A stretch of 59,283 bases of DNA from Bacilli bacterium (GTDB taxonomy: Bacteria; Bacillota_I; Bacilli_A; RF39; UBA660), in NCBI GenBank assembly GCA_028693035.1, contig JAQUWE010000007.1, positions 1-59,283 on the forward strand. The letters run 5' to 3'. Positions 16,491 through 25,666 of the stretch are shown piece after piece. The position numbers were made by a program, and so were the translations under genes. Below the pieces are notes generated by a model. It did not search any database, was not told the DNA's origin, and saw only the letters and a list, made by a program, of their open reading frames with translations. Positions within the stretch are counted from its first letter, which is position 1. Every line of letters begins with the position of its first letter.

Positions 16491-17424
16491 ATTCCATTTT
16501 TTCTGTTTCTTTTACTATATAAATAGGTCTGTTTTTGGTTTCTAAATATGTTTTAGATAAATATTGTCCCATAATTCCAATACAGAATAACTGAATGCCA
16601 CTTACTAAAAACAAAATACAAACCATAGAAGGCCAGCCTCCAACAGGATCCCCAAAAGCAAGCGTTTTAATAACAATAATAAGAATTGCGATAAAGGCAA
16701 TTACAAAAAACAAAACCCCTATGACAGCTGAAAAAACAAGAGGTGCGGTTGAGAAAGCTGTAATTCCCTCAATCGCATAGATTAAAAGTTTAAAGAATGA
16801 CCATTTGGTTTCTCCAGCGACTCTCTCCACGTTTTCATATTCAATCCATTTTGTATCAAATCCAACGAAACTAAATAATCCTTTAGAATAACGATTGTAT
16901 TCTTTCAGTGATAAAATAGAATTGATCATTTGTCTTGTCATCAAACGGTAATCTCTAGCACCATCTACCATTTCCACTTTTGACATTTTATTGATAATTT
17001 TATAAAAACATCTAGCAAAGAAACTACGGATTGGAGGTTCTCCCTTTCTTGTTACTCTTCTGGTGCCTACGCAGTCATATTTTTCTTTTTTAATCAACGC
17101 ATACATATCAGGTAAAAGAGCTGGTGGATCTTGTAAATCAGCATCCATAAGGGCAACATAATCCCCTGTGGCATGTTCAAGACCTGCATACATAGCAGCT
17201 TCTTTTCCAAAGTTTCTAGAAAAAGATACATATCTTACATTTTTATCTTTTTTTGCATATTTTCTTAAAATGTTTAAAGTATCATCTGTACTTCCATCAT
17301 TGATAAATACATATTCAAATTCTACTTTTGGCATTCTCTTTTTTAATAAAATAACTTCCTCATAAAAATAAGGTAATGCCTCTGCCTCGTTATAACAAGG
17401 AACAATAATACTAATTTTTTCCAT
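16489..17424 (-). CDS. GT2 polyprenyl-phosphate glycosyltransferase
   Basis: DPM1/GtrB-like enzyme that loads a sugar onto undecaprenyl phosphate at the cytoplasmic face. The GT-A domain starts ISIIVPCYNEAEALP and has NDGSTDDT near 42 and the metal-binding MDADLQDPP near 93-101. Two C-terminal membrane helices (about 230-255 and 265-290) are characteristic of the GtrB subgroup. The length of 311 aa is normal. It has its own promoter and is convergent with the acyltransferase gene. Product sugar (glucose or similar) is inferred from the family only. Confidence 0.9.
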   Translation of the reverse strand: MEKISIIVPCYNEAEALPYFYEEVILLKKRMPKVEFEYVFINDGSTDDTLNILRKYAKKDKNVRYVSFSRNFGKEAAMYAGLEHATGDYVALMDADLQDPPALLPDMYALIKKEKYDCVGTRRVTRKGEPPIRSFFARCFYKIINKMSKVEMVDGARDYRLMTRQMINSILSLKEYNRYSKGLFSFVGFDTKWIEYENVERVAGETKWSFFKLLIYAIEGITAFSTAPLVFSAVIGVLFFVIAFIAILIIVIKTLAFGDPVGGWPSMVCILFLVSGIQLFCIGIMGQYLSKTYLETKNRPIYIVKETEKME

Positions 17425-17446
17425 AAATACCCTCGCTTCTGTTACT

Positions 17447-17474
17447 ATTATACAACCTTTTCTCTTTTTTTCAA
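17447..17474 (-). promoter_or_regulatory. Sigma-A promoter of the GT2 gene
   Basis: Minus-strand TTGAAA (17469-17474), 16 nt, TATAAT (17447-17452), directly after the terminator of the upstream gene. Confidence 0.7.
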
Positions 17475-17475
17475 A

Positions 17476-17499
17476 GAAAAAGGAAACAAAATGTTTCCT
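17476..17499 (-). terminator. Terminator after the phosphodiester glycosidase gene
   Basis: Minus-strand GGAAAC pairs with GTTTCC around ATTTT, followed by TTTTTC. Confidence 0.75.
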
Positions 17500-18500
17500 T
17501 AATCAATAAGTCCAAATCCACTTACGACAGAACGGCCACCAGTAATCTTCTTTCCTAACACATTCATTGGATTATTGATAAGCTTATTATCTATAACAAG
17601 CTGTGCGGATGAACCACCATCTAGATTGGCTGCATTATAAGCACCATATAATTCTAATGTATCTGTTATTTCTTTTAGATTAGGTCCATTTGTATGAACA
17701 CCTTCTGTAACAAGGAATAAAACAACGCCATCTTTTCTTTGCGCAATGGCTACACGGGCTGCTCTATCATAGCCTCCTGTTTTAGAAGCATATTGCATTT
17801 TATTGCCATTTACAATTAAGAATGGACCAAATTGCAAGGCATCACGCATTCCTTTAGAAATAGCTTCTTCTGCAGTGGCATTGATAAGTAATAATTTGTT
17901 ATCTTTTGTAAAACCAATCAAATTTTCTTGATTACTACGATCTGACCAAATCACTTTACCATCTTTAATTAAATAGCCTTGTGGAATATCACTACCCCAT
18001 CCATCTGGATCGGCAAACATGCCTCCATTGATACAAACAAGGCCTCCTAAACGTTCACACATTTTTGTTACTTTTTCAGCACCACTACCAGAATTAAATT
18101 TTGGAGAGGTAATCATCTCAACATGTGATGGATCATAAATTGCTACCAAATGGGCATCATATTTGCCAACTTTAATAGGAACATATTTATATTTATCCCC
18201 TTTTTCACGTTTTAAGATAGCTTCTTCATATTCATTCTCAAAAGTAGTTGGAATTTTATTGTTTATTTTAATATCTTCCAAATCTACATCATCTGTAATA
18301 GGAATATAAGCATTTTGTTCTAATACCATCTTTACAGTATCTTCACTATAAAAGGTATACGCAATGTACTGGTGCGTTTTGGTTACCATAGCTGTACTGA
18401 TAACAAGGTTTTTAACATACTCGAAAGGGCCATAGAAAATAAAGAAACAAACAGCAATGGCAACATCTACTATGATTGCTAAAATCGTTAATTTTTTCAT
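17499..18500 (-). CDS. Membrane-anchored phosphodiester glycosidase family protein (NAGPA domain)
   Basis: NAGPA-type hydrolases cleave sugar phosphodiester bonds. A single N-terminal membrane anchor (about 5-22) is followed by an extracellular domain. Family blocks visible are VCINGGMFADPDG at about 155, AARVAIAQRKDGVVLFLVTEG near 240-260 and the catalytic-region NLDGGSSAQLV near 293-303. The C-terminal GGRSVVSGFGL is also typical. The length is 333 aa. It follows the anchored surface protein gene after 3 nt and is probably cotranscribed. It may remodel the phosphate-linked polymer of the cell surface; this is inference. Confidence 0.85.
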   Translation of the reverse strand: MKKLTILAIIVDVAIAVCFFIFYGPFEYVKNLVISTAMVTKTHQYIAYTFYSEDTVKMVLEQNAYIPITDDVDLEDIKINNKIPTTFENEYEEAILKREKGDKYKYVPIKVGKYDAHLVAIYDPSHVEMITSPKFNSGSGAEKVTKMCERLGGLVCINGGMFADPDGWGSDIPQGYLIKDGKVIWSDRSNQENLIGFTKDNKLLLINATAEEAISKGMRDALQFGPFLIVNGNKMQYASKTGGYDRAARVAIAQRKDGVVLFLVTEGVHTNGPNLKEITDTLELYGAYNAANLDGGSSAQLVIDNKLINNPMNVLGKKITGGRSVVSGFGLID

Positions 18501-18503
18501 CTT

Positions 18504-19826
18504 TTACCCCTCCAATTCATATGGACTACTGCTAGTTCCATTTCCTGTTTTTATTTTTGGTACAGAAATAGCAATGGCAGGTCTGATTGCCTCTGTATTT
18601 GTAATTTTAGAAGTACCCATTTTTCTACCTAGCGTATATGTGGTACCAGTAAGACCTGGTGTCAACAAATAAGAATCTGTATCTACTAGACCAAATTTAA
18701 GATCTGCTATATTATAAAGACCTACTTTAGCCATAACTTTGCTTTCATTGATGTCTTTATAACTGGTTTTATAAGAACCTGTGTACCAAGATGCTTCAAC
18801 AAGTAAATTCTTATAAGCCAAACTATTATAGAAAGTCGTATTTAAGTAGTAGCCAAGAGAACCTTCTTTGGTTACACTAAATACATTGCTTGTACGATCA
18901 AATCTATATTTTGTTGCCCCTTCTTTATATAAGCCATCTAAAATAAGTTTTACATTGTCTTTATTTACTTCATAGGCTATATAAGTATCTGTTCCTAATT
19001 TAACATAACTTCCGGGTTTTATATTTTTCTTTTCTTTTTCAATTTGGTAAGGGCTTTCTTTGGTTCCTTTCCCCCCTAGTACAGTATTTTGTGCATTTAA
19101 AGTGACCACAGGTTTTACTAAGAAACTTTCTTTTGGATCATAAGAAGAAATATGTGTACCACTTGCATACCATGCTTTGGTTTTATTTCTGTCGCTCAAC
19201 CATAAAGAATCTTCCTTGGTATTCACAAATGTTTTTTTCACTTTTGTATTTAAATAATCAGTTACACTCATCAATTTAACAAAATATTCTTTTTCTGTAG
19301 TTGTACAAGTAATTTTAGTAATATCTGTAACTGTATCTGTACAAATATTGCTAGGAACAAGAAGATCTTTGTTTAAAGTTTTTAGGAAAACATCATTGAG
19401 ATATTTGTGTACATCTGAATTTTTATACTCTGTAATGGTTTTATTCCACATTAAATTATTAATAGGTTCATCCAAGACAATTTCGACAGAATTATCTGCT
19501 CCAATTTTAACAATTCTCCAAGTCATACCTGCATAAGTAAGATAGTTATTTTCTACTTCTCCTTTAAAAAGGTATGTTCCGTTAATACGATATAGCCCGT
19601 CTCCATCATAGACAACAGAAGCATCTTTTGTGATTCTTGTTGCAAGTAAATCAACACTTTCTCCACTTTCACTTTTTGGATTGTATATTTTATAATATTT
19701 AATAAGTCTTAATCCGTAAAAAATAACGCAAAACAAGAACAATAGTAAACTGCATATACAAAAAATAAATTGTACCAATTTTCCTTTTTTTAATCTTCTT
19801 TTTTTATTTGAATTTTCATTTGTCAT
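18504..19826 (-). CDS. Membrane-anchored surface protein with two DUF6273-like modules
   Basis: A lysine/arginine-rich cytoplasmic N-terminus, one membrane helix (about 18-43) and a large extracellular part. The extracellular part contains two related modules. Each ends with a VxPxVxLxA or IRPAIAI strand and a glycine-rich close: GGKGTKESPYQIE near 285 and GNGTSSSPYELEG at the C-terminus. This pattern resembles DUF6273 proteins of gut Bacillota, whose function is unknown. No catalytic motif seen. First gene of a two-gene unit with the phosphodiester glycosidase, under a good sigma-A promoter. Confidence 0.65.
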   Translation of the reverse strand: MTNENSNKKRRLKKGKLVQFIFCICSLLLFLFCVIFYGLRLIKYYKIYNPKSESGESVDLLATRITKDASVVYDGDGLYRINGTYLFKGEVENNYLTYAGMTWRIVKIGADNSVEIVLDEPINNLMWNKTITEYKNSDVHKYLNDVFLKTLNKDLLVPSNICTDTVTDITKITCTTTEKEYFVKLMSVTDYLNTKVKKTFVNTKEDSLWLSDRNKTKAWYASGTHISSYDPKESFLVKPVVTLNAQNTVLGGKGTKESPYQIEKEKKNIKPGSYVKLGTDTYIAYEVNKDNVKLILDGLYKEGATKYRFDRTSNVFSVTKEGSLGYYLNTTFYNSLAYKNLLVEASWYTGSYKTSYKDINESKVMAKVGLYNIADLKFGLVDTDSYLLTPGLTGTTYTLGRKMGTSKITNTEAIRPAIAISVPKIKTGNGTSSSPYELEG

Positions 19827-19872
19827 GCAAATACCTCGCCTTATCTATTTTATTTTATGTGTTACCTTACCT

Positions 19873-19901
19873 ATTATATCAAATCTTGCTATCATGTTCA
19901 A
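19873..19901 (-). promoter_or_regulatory. Sigma-A promoter of the surface protein operon
   Basis: Minus-strand TTGAAC (19896-19901), 17 nt, TATAAT (19873-19878). Confidence 0.75.
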
Positions 19902-19929
19902 CCTCTGTTTTAAAAATGTTTTTGACATA

Positions 19930-19954
19930 AGAAAAGAAGGAATTATTCCTTCTT
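19930..19954 (-). terminator. Terminator overlapping the end of spoIVB
   Basis: Perfect 9-bp stem AAGAAGGAA/TTCCTTCTT with a 3-nt loop, followed by TTCTTATG on the minus strand. The stop codon of spoIVB lies inside it. Confidence 0.6.
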
Positions 19955-20941
19955 GTTTTCTGCTTCTTCTAACATATTTGTTATAAAAATCCCATATCCC
20001 TTGGCAGGGTTGTCAACCACAACATGGGTTACCGCACCCACAATGTAATCTCCCTGGATAATAGGCGATCCACTCATTCCTTGTACAATTCCACCTGTTT
20101 GACTAAGTAAGGCTGTGTCTGTAATCTCAAAGACAAAGTTTTTATTCTTTTTGGATAAATCATTAATTTTGGTAATATTGATTTTATATTCTTTGATCTC
20201 TTTCCCACTCGTTACGGTCAAAATTGTAGCTTCTCCTGTTTTGACTTCACTTTTTTGTGCGACTTTATATTTTTTCTTGGTTGGTAGTGCTTCTGTATAG
20301 GTTCCGAAAACACCTTCTGTTGTATTTTTAGAAACAGTTCCTTTGACAGCTTCTGTATCTAATTGCGCGTTTTTTTCACCAGGGCTACCATCCGTACTTG
20401 CTTCTACTCCTGTAACACTAGAGTTAAAGATTTTTCCATCCTTAATTTCTAATATTTTACCCGTACTCTTTTCTGTTATCTCATGTCCAAGTGCACCAAA
20501 CAGTTTAGATTCTGGGTCGATAAAGGTTAGCGTTCCGACACCTGTGATACCATCCTTGACATAAAGACCTGTCTTATAGATATCATCTACTTTATAAAGT
20601 TTTAAGCTTGTTTCTTTTTGAAGTCCTTCTCTCATGTAAGTAATGCGAATTTCATCTTTATTCTGCGCTGTATCAATCTTGCTTACCATCTGATCGATTG
20701 TCAGAGTTTGTTCTTCATTTACTTTCATGATCATATCTCCTTGTTTAAGGCCAGCCTCGGTACTGGGGGAGATATTTCCTACTTTATAAGTACCTACGAT
20801 CATAACACCTTTTGCCTGTAGTTGGATACCTATATTTTCACCACCGGGAATAATATAGTCTGAATAAGCAAAGGCTCTAAACGGTAACATAAGACAAAGA
20901 AGCAGACAGGAAATTTGTTTTTTAAATTTTTTAAAAAACAT
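19943..20941 (-). CDS. spoIVB: SpoIVB signalling serine peptidase
   Basis: Forespore-secreted S55 peptidase that triggers SpoIVFB cleavage of pro-sigma-K in the mother cell. A signal or anchor segment covers residues 10-26, a PDZ domain about 35-115, and the S55 domain follows. The expected triad is visible: H153 in GALGHEI, D275 in EITDTALL and S290 in QGMSGSPI. The 15-residue spacing of D and S equals that of the B. subtilis enzyme. ATG at 20941 is preferred because AAGGAG is nine nt upstream; the more distal ATG touches it. The usual neighbours recN and spo0A are not in the window. Confidence 0.95.
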   Translation of the reverse strand: MFFKKFKKQISCLLLCLMLPFRAFAYSDYIIPGGENIGIQLQAKGVMIVGTYKVGNISPSTEAGLKQGDMIMKVNEEQTLTIDQMVSKIDTAQNKDEIRITYMREGLQKETSLKLYKVDDIYKTGLYVKDGITGVGTLTFIDPESKLFGALGHEITEKSTGKILEIKDGKIFNSSVTGVEASTDGSPGEKNAQLDTEAVKGTVSKNTTEGVFGTYTEALPTKKKYKVAQKSEVKTGEATILTVTSGKEIKEYKINITKINDLSKKNKNFVFEITDTALLSQTGGIVQGMSGSPIIQGDYIVGAVTHVVVDNPAKGYGIFITNMLEEAENKKE

Positions 20942-20996
20942 AGACACCATCTCCTTTAACTATATCAGACTACAATAGTAGTATTCCAAAAAATAC

Positions 20997-21018
20997 AAAA
21001 AAAATACCCAAAGGTATT
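20997..21018 (-). terminator. Terminator after xseB
   Basis: Minus-strand ATACC pairs with GGTAT around a 4-nt loop, followed by a T8 run. Confidence 0.65.
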
Positions 21019-21247
21019 ATTCCATTAAATCAAAGTCTTCTACTGTACCATTTTCGGCAACAATTTTATTTACTCTTTCTTCAATTTGTTTTAATTTATC
21101 ATCACATTCTTTAGCAAGCTGCATTGCATAAGCATATTTTTCAATGGAATCTTCTAAATCAACATTGCCGTTTTCAAGTTCCCCAATTATTTTTTCAAGT
21201 TCGCTTACTTTTTCTTCAAATTTAATTTCTTGTTTTTCTTTTTCCAT
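21017..21247 (-). CDS. xseB: Exodeoxyribonuclease VII small subunit
   Basis: Helical 76-aa subunit that binds several-fold to XseA to make the single-strand exonuclease VII. The family signature is clear: [19 protein letters not shown] followed by DLEDSIEKYAYAMQLAKECDDKL. It overlaps xseA by 26 nt. Normal length. Confidence 0.95.
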   Translation of the reverse strand: MEKEKQEIKFEEKVSELEKIIGELENGNVDLEDSIEKYAYAMQLAKECDDKLKQIEERVNKIVAENGTVEDFDLME

Positions 21248-22526
21248 GTTTTTCCTCCATTATTTCTACTACTTCAGTATCGATTTTTCCATTTTCTAAA
21301 ACAATTGTAATTCTGTCCCTTTTTTGTATTTGCTTAATGTCTTTGACAAGAACTTTATCTTTATACGCTAAACTATATCCTCTTTTTAAAACACCAAGTG
21401 GATTTATAATCTCTAATTTTTCAATTAAAGATTGAATTTTGGTAATTTCTTTTTGATAGAGTTGTAAAGGAGATTTTAGTAAATAATGGTTTTCTAAAGT
21501 TTTTAATTTTAAGCCTTTGTTTTCTAATAAATAAAAAATTTGTGTTTTTAATTTTTCTAAAATAGTATCAATATATTGTTTTTTGTTTTCATACATAATG
21601 ACGGGATTTTTAATAACAAATGAGCTTGTGACACGTTCTAATAGAAGCTGATTGTATTTTACTTTTTTTAAAACATTTTCCTTAATACGGAGAGATATTT
21701 GTTTTAAGTATTTTTCTAAATCATACATACTAGGTACAGCCATTTCAGCAGCGCCAGTTGGTGTGGGTGCTCTAAGGTCTGCGACAAAGTCTGCAATGGT
21801 AAAATCAACTTCATGCCCTACTGCACTAATAATAGGAATCGGACAATTGTAAATGGCTCTTGCTACTATTTCTTCATTAAACGGCCACATATCCTCAATA
21901 GAACCACCACCACGACCTACAATAAGTACATCGATATGATATTCTTTTTCTTCTGCCATCTTTATTTTTTTAACAATATCTGGGGCTGCATTCTCTCCCT
22001 GTACCAAACTTGGAAATAATAGGGTTTCGCAAGAGGGAAAACGCCTTTGGATCGTGGATAAAATATCCTTAATAGCCGCACCTGTAGGCGCTGTGACAAT
22101 CCCTACTCTTGTTGGGTATTTAGGAATTCTTTTTTTATGAATTTCATCAAAAAGTCCTTCTTTTGCTAAATCTTTTTTTAATTGTTCAAATTTAACATAT
22201 AAATTTCCAACACCATCTTCAAGCATTTCTTCTACATATATTTGATAACTTCCAGTGCTTTCATATACACTTATTCTTCCCACTAGTAGAACTTTCATTC
22301 CATCTTCTGGACTGAAGTTTAAATTCTTGGTTTGACTACTAAACATAATCGCATTTATTTTACTGCTTTCATCTTTAATAGAAAAGTAATAATGTCCTGT
22401 AGAATGCTTTTTTAAGTTTGAAATTTCTCCTTTTAAAAAAACATTTCTTAGATGCATATCACTATCAAATTTGTGTTTTAAATATTTTGTAAGAGAAGCA
22501 ACTGTTAGGTATTTATCATGATTCAT
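21222..22526 (-). CDS. xseA: Exodeoxyribonuclease VII large subunit
   Basis: Catalytic subunit of exonuclease VII, which degrades single-stranded DNA in both directions. An N-terminal OB-fold covers about 1-100. The catalytic core includes [15 protein letters not shown] near 142-156, [15 protein letters not shown] near 203-217 and [28 protein letters not shown] near 235-262 (described by its key GHE and D residues). A long coiled-coil region follows to residue 380. The length is 434 aa. It overlaps nusB by 11 nt and xseB by 26 nt. Confidence 0.96.
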   Translation of the reverse strand: MNHDKYLTVASLTKYLKHKFDSDMHLRNVFLKGEISNLKKHSTGHYYFSIKDESSKINAIMFSSQTKNLNFSPEDGMKVLLVGRISVYESTGSYQIYVEEMLEDGVGNLYVKFEQLKKDLAKEGLFDEIHKKRIPKYPTRVGIVTAPTGAAIKDILSTIQRRFPSCETLLFPSLVQGENAAPDIVKKIKMAEEKEYHIDVLIVGRGGGSIEDMWPFNEEIVARAIYNCPIPIISAVGHEVDFTIADFVADLRAPTPTGAAEMAVPSMYDLEKYLKQISLRIKENVLKKVKYNQLLLERVTSSFVIKNPVIMYENKKQYIDTILEKLKTQIFYLLENKGLKLKTLENHYLLKSPLQLYQKEITKIQSLIEKLEIINPLGVLKRGYSLAYKDKVLVKDIKQIQKRDRITIVLENGKIDTEVVEIMEEKHGKRKTRN

Positions 22527-22932
22527 GATTCACCTTATCATGGTAAACTTTATCTAAAACCCCATTGATCATTTTTCGAACACTGTCGTCACTATATGTT
22601 TTTGCAAGTTCGACAGCTTCATTAATTGCAACAATTTCTGGCGTTTTTGTATATATTAGTTCATAAATACCCATTCTTAAAATGGCTCTATCTGTATTGC
22701 CTAAACGGTCAATTGTCCAATCTTTCAAATAAGTGTTAGCGGTTTTATCTAATTCATTCTTATAGGTAAGAACACCGTAAACTGTATCTCTTACAAATTC
22801 ATTATCTATCTCTAATACTTCTTCGATTACATCTTCTACTTTATATACAATTTTACCAGTTTCATATACATTAATTTGATATAAAATTGTCATAATTCTT
22901 TTTCTTAATTCTGTTCTGTTCATTGTTTCCAT
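22516..22932 (-). CDS. nusB: Transcription antitermination factor NusB
   Basis: All-helical RNA-binding protein that with NusE assembles on boxA of rRNA operons. The characteristic stretches are [14 protein letters not shown] at the N-terminus and a C-terminal [18 protein letters not shown] block before [10 protein letters not shown]. The length is 138 aa. ATG at 22932 has TAGGTGA correctly spaced upstream. First gene of the nusB-xseA-xseB operon under its own sigma-A promoter. Confidence 0.94.
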   Translation of the reverse strand: METMNRTELRKRIMTILYQINVYETGKIVYKVEDVIEEVLEIDNEFVRDTVYGVLTYKNELDKTANTYLKDWTIDRLGNTDRAILRMGIYELIYTKTPEIVAINEAVELAKTYSDDSVRKMINGVLDKVYHDKVNHES

Positions 22933-23000
22933 CTGTATCACCTATACCTATTTTACCATATTCTGTCCTCTATACCAAGAAGAATATGTTTTATATTTTT

Positions 23001-23029
23001 ATTGTACACTATAAACATTTGTTCGTCAA
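23001..23029 (-). promoter_or_regulatory. Sigma-A promoter of nusB-xseA-xseB
   Basis: Minus-strand TTGACG (23024-23029), 17 nt, TACAAT (23001-23006). Confidence 0.75.
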
Positions 23030-23051
23030 CGTTTATAGAAAAACTTTATAC

Positions 23052-23082
23052 AAAAAAATAGATATGAAAAATATCTATTTCG
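23052..23082 (-). terminator. Terminator after mreCD
   Basis: Minus-strand AAATAGATAT pairs with ATATCTATTT around a 5-nt loop, followed by further Ts. A nearly identical stem is used downstream of the pilin-like gene at 28.6 kb. Confidence 0.75.
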
Positions 23083-23085
23083 TTA

Positions 23086-23577
23086 TTAATTTGATTTTTC
23101 TATTTTATATTTTTTACTTAAAAAATCGGTTACATAATACAGACCAATTATATAAAGAACATTTAATAATAAGGAGTTTCCTACCATTTTAAATGCAACC
23201 GCACTATTCCATTCTATTTTATCAATAATAGAAAGAAGAAAATAGTAAATGAATTGATACGTGAATACCGTTAGTACTTGGAATAAGACAATGTTAAAAA
23301 TATGATTATTCCATTGTCTATTTAAAATTAAAATTAAAATTCCTATTAGGAAAAACAAAAAGGAATTGATAAATAAATAGCTTGAAAAAAGGATATCGTA
23401 GCAAAGTCCAAAAATAAAACAAGAAAATAAGTATTTGTTTTTGTCTTTAAAATAAGGAAATATAATAATTAGAGCACTAATGGAAAATAAAGGTGTTAAT
23501 AAATAGGTGTGGATAGGGATTAAATTGCTGGTAACACTTTGTAATAGCAAGGAAATTATACATATACTAGCGATCAT
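23086..23577 (-). CDS. mreD: Rod shape-determining protein MreD
   Basis: Small hydrophobic membrane protein (163 aa) with about five or six helices, scaffold of the elongation machinery with MreB and MreC. Sequence identity is low in this family. The call rests on topology, size, the central CYDILFSSYLFINSF segment and tight coupling to mreC (overlap about 11 nt). The start at the second ATG has AAGGG about nine nt upstream; the first ATG lies directly on it. No mreB gene lies in this window. Confidence 0.88.
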   Translation of the reverse strand: MIASICIISLLLQSVTSNLIPIHTYLLTPLFSISALIIIFPYFKDKNKYLFSCFIFGLCYDILFSSYLFINSFLFFLIGILILILNRQWNNHIFNIVLFQVLTVFTYQFIYYFLLSIIDKIEWNSAVAFKMVGNSLLLNVLYIIGLYYVTDFLSKKYKIEKSN

Positions 23578-24418
23578 AATTGCCATCCCTTTTTACAATA
23601 GATACATAATCAATTTCATGAAAATTGGCAGCAGGGGTTACCTCTACAATTTTAGCCAAATCAAAATTATCCGTTGTGACAGTTTTAACCTTCCCTACCA
23701 AAAGGCCTGCTGGGAAAGTAGAACCCATCCCTGTTGTCGTTACCACAGCTTCTTTTGGAATATCAATGTTTTCAGCAATTCCTTCTAGAAGAAATACATT
23801 TTTGTTTTGTTTATATCCACTGAGTAATCCATAAATGTATTGGTCTTCCACTTTAATACGGACAGAGATTTGATCAAAAGTATCACTTGTAAGCAAACTC
23901 ACAGTACTGCTATAATTTCCTGTTTTACTTACAACGCCTATTAAACCAGCACTATTAATAATAGGCATTCCAGTTACTACACCATTTTTCTTTCCTTTAT
24001 CAATATTTAAATTTTGATAAAATCCATCAATATGTCGATTGATTGTCGTCGCATGTAAAACATCTTTTTCTCCCAAAGTATTTTCTAATTCTAATTCTTC
24101 TTTTAATCGCTTTACTTCATTTTCAAGTTCATCAATTCTTGCTTTATTATAATCTATTTTTTTTGTATTTTTCTTTAGTTTTTTATTTTCTTTTAAAAGA
24201 GTATCTTTGCTTTTCATATTGCCAATTTGTTCTTTAACAAAACCTACTGGTGCATACGCTACTTTAGCTATAAATACCTCAGCATCTTTAAATGCTCTTT
24301 CTGCAAAATTTAAATCCCGATTATGGAGCATATTCACTCCTATTACAAGCAAAAATAAAAAACCTATAATAATTAAAAGAATAATTTTATTTTGCTTTGT
24401 TCCTTTTTTTCTATACAT
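23567..24418 (-). CDS. mreC: Rod shape-determining protein MreC
   Basis: Bitopic membrane protein that scaffolds lateral wall synthesis outside the membrane. A basic N-terminus, one helix (about 12-30), a long coiled coil (about 65-105) and two beta domains are seen, with VVTGMPIINSAGLIGVVSKTG at about 140-160 and a late TGMGSTFPAGLLVGKV block. ATG at 24418 with TAGGTGA upstream replaces an upstream GTG that lies in the Shine-Dalgarno. The gene is followed by mreD; radC lies 55 nt upstream, a frequent radC-mre order. Confidence 0.93.
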   Translation of the reverse strand: MYRKKGTKQNKIILLIIIGFLFLLVIGVNMLHNRDLNFAERAFKDAEVFIAKVAYAPVGFVKEQIGNMKSKDTLLKENKKLKKNTKKIDYNKARIDELENEVKRLKEELELENTLGEKDVLHATTINRHIDGFYQNLNIDKGKKNGVVTGMPIINSAGLIGVVSKTGNYSSTVSLLTSDTFDQISVRIKVEDQYIYGLLSGYKQNKNVFLLEGIAENIDIPKEAVVTTTGMGSTFPAGLLVGKVKTVTTDNFDLAKIVEVTPAANFHEIDYVSIVKRDGNYDR

Positions 24419-24473
24419 GCCAATCACCTACCCTATATTATAATATAAAAACCTATTATTTACCATGCATTTT

Positions 24474-25169
24474 TTAAGAAAGAGCGTCATTTTCAAAAAA
24501 ACTATAATACTGTTCTTTCCCGATGATAATATGATCCATAATGGGGATTCCTATATAAGAAGAAATCTCTACCAATTTACGGGTTAATATTTCATCTTCC
24601 TTGCTAGGGCTTACATCTCCACTTGGATGATTGTGCATACAAACAATGTAGGCGGCACTTACTAGAAAAGCTTCTTTAAAAAGTTCTCGTGGATGCACTA
24701 CACTATAGTTTAACGTCCCAATAAATAATAATTTTTCTTTGATTATCCTTTTTTGACTATCCAAATAAATGGCATAGAAATGTTCTTGCATTTTTCCATC
24801 TAATTTATTTTTATAGTACTTGTATACCATATCAGTACTTGTTAATTTTTGATATAAAAAATGTTCTTGTGTTTGCATCATTCGTTTTGCAAGTTCTACC
24901 AAGGATAAGATAGAAACACCCTTAACGGTTCCAATTCCTGGAATTTCTTTTAAAGTTTCAAGATTCACATCTTTTATATTTTGAATGCCACCTACTTTTT
25001 TTAACAAAAGCGCAGCCAGTCCCTTAGCAGAGATGGATGAAGTACCAACTCTTAAAAGAATCGCAAGCAACTCTTCATTACTAAGAGATTCTACCCCACA
25101 CCTAATTAATCTCTCAATCGGTCTATCCATTAAAGGGATATCTTTCATTTTGACATTATTCATTCCCAT
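24474..25169 (-). CDS. radC: RadC/YsxA family JAB-domain protein
   Basis: A helix-hairpin-helix N-terminal region (PRERL-like DRPIERLIRCG, then EIPGIGTVKG near residue 70) and a JAB/MPN metal-binding domain. The latter contains the VHPRELFKEA block and the zinc ligands in CMHNHPSGDVSPSKED (HxHPSGxxxPSxxD pattern with the first His replaced by Cys or shifted). The length is 231 aa. Despite the name, a DNA repair role is unproven in this family. GAGGAG precedes the ATG. It overlaps the upstream SPOR-like gene by 14 nt. Confidence 0.92.
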   Translation of the reverse strand: MGMNNVKMKDIPLMDRPIERLIRCGVESLSNEELLAILLRVGTSSISAKGLAALLLKKVGGIQNIKDVNLETLKEIPGIGTVKGVSILSLVELAKRMMQTQEHFLYQKLTSTDMVYKYYKNKLDGKMQEHFYAIYLDSQKRIIKEKLLFIGTLNYSVVHPRELFKEAFLVSAAYIVCMHNHPSGDVSPSKEDEILTRKLVEISSYIGIPIMDHIIIGKEQYYSFFENDALS

Positions 25170-25611
25170 TTAACTCCTCGTATTTTGAAAGAACCCCATT
25201 CACAATATTTTGAATCACTGTCTTGTCGTTTGTCTTTTGCAGCATTTCATCATATGTTTTTAAAACACTTATAAATTCTTTATTGTTTTCCGTGAATTCT
25301 TCCTCATTTACAATATATCCTAGGGAACTATAATATTCCTTTATTTTTGCTACATTTTCTTTTTCTTTTGTAATAGCAACATATAAATGAAATTTTTGCT
25401 CTTTTTGTAAATAAATATAATTGCTTAAATTAGCAGCCCCTTTTTCCATAAGCTCTGCTGTATCATAAACCCCTACTTTTAGAAAGTAGAGTTTTTCTTT
25501 TTCTTGAAAAGTAGGAATTAAGCTTTCCCTATTTTCATAACCCCCATATAGGAATAATCCTAAGAAAATTCCTACAATCATACATAAAAAAACTGGTTTT
25601 ATATATTTCAT
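25156..25611 (-). CDS. Membrane-anchored SPOR-like domain protein
   Basis: A 151-aa bitopic protein: one N-terminal membrane helix (about 7-25), then an external region whose LYFLKVGVYDTAELMEKGAA opening and LYVAITKEKENVAKIKEYY continuation resemble a SPOR peptidoglycan-binding fold. The C-terminus is helical. The start at 25611 has GGTGAGACGT upstream; the longer open frame overlaps the DUF212 gene and begins with an unlikely basic segment. Cotranscribed with radC and probably mreCD, which fits a wall role. It may be a SpoIIB-like sporulation factor, but this is inference. Confidence 0.65.
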   Translation of the reverse strand: MKYIKPVFLCMIVGIFLGLFLYGGYENRESLIPTFQEKEKLYFLKVGVYDTAELMEKGAANLSNYIYLQKEQKFHLYVAITKEKENVAKIKEYYSSLGYIVNEEEFTENNKEFISVLKTYDEMLQKTNDKTVIQNIVNGVLSKYEELNGNE

Positions 25612-25666
25612 ACGTCTCACCAATTTTATTATATAGGAAACTCTTTTTTTATTTTGTCGAAATGTG

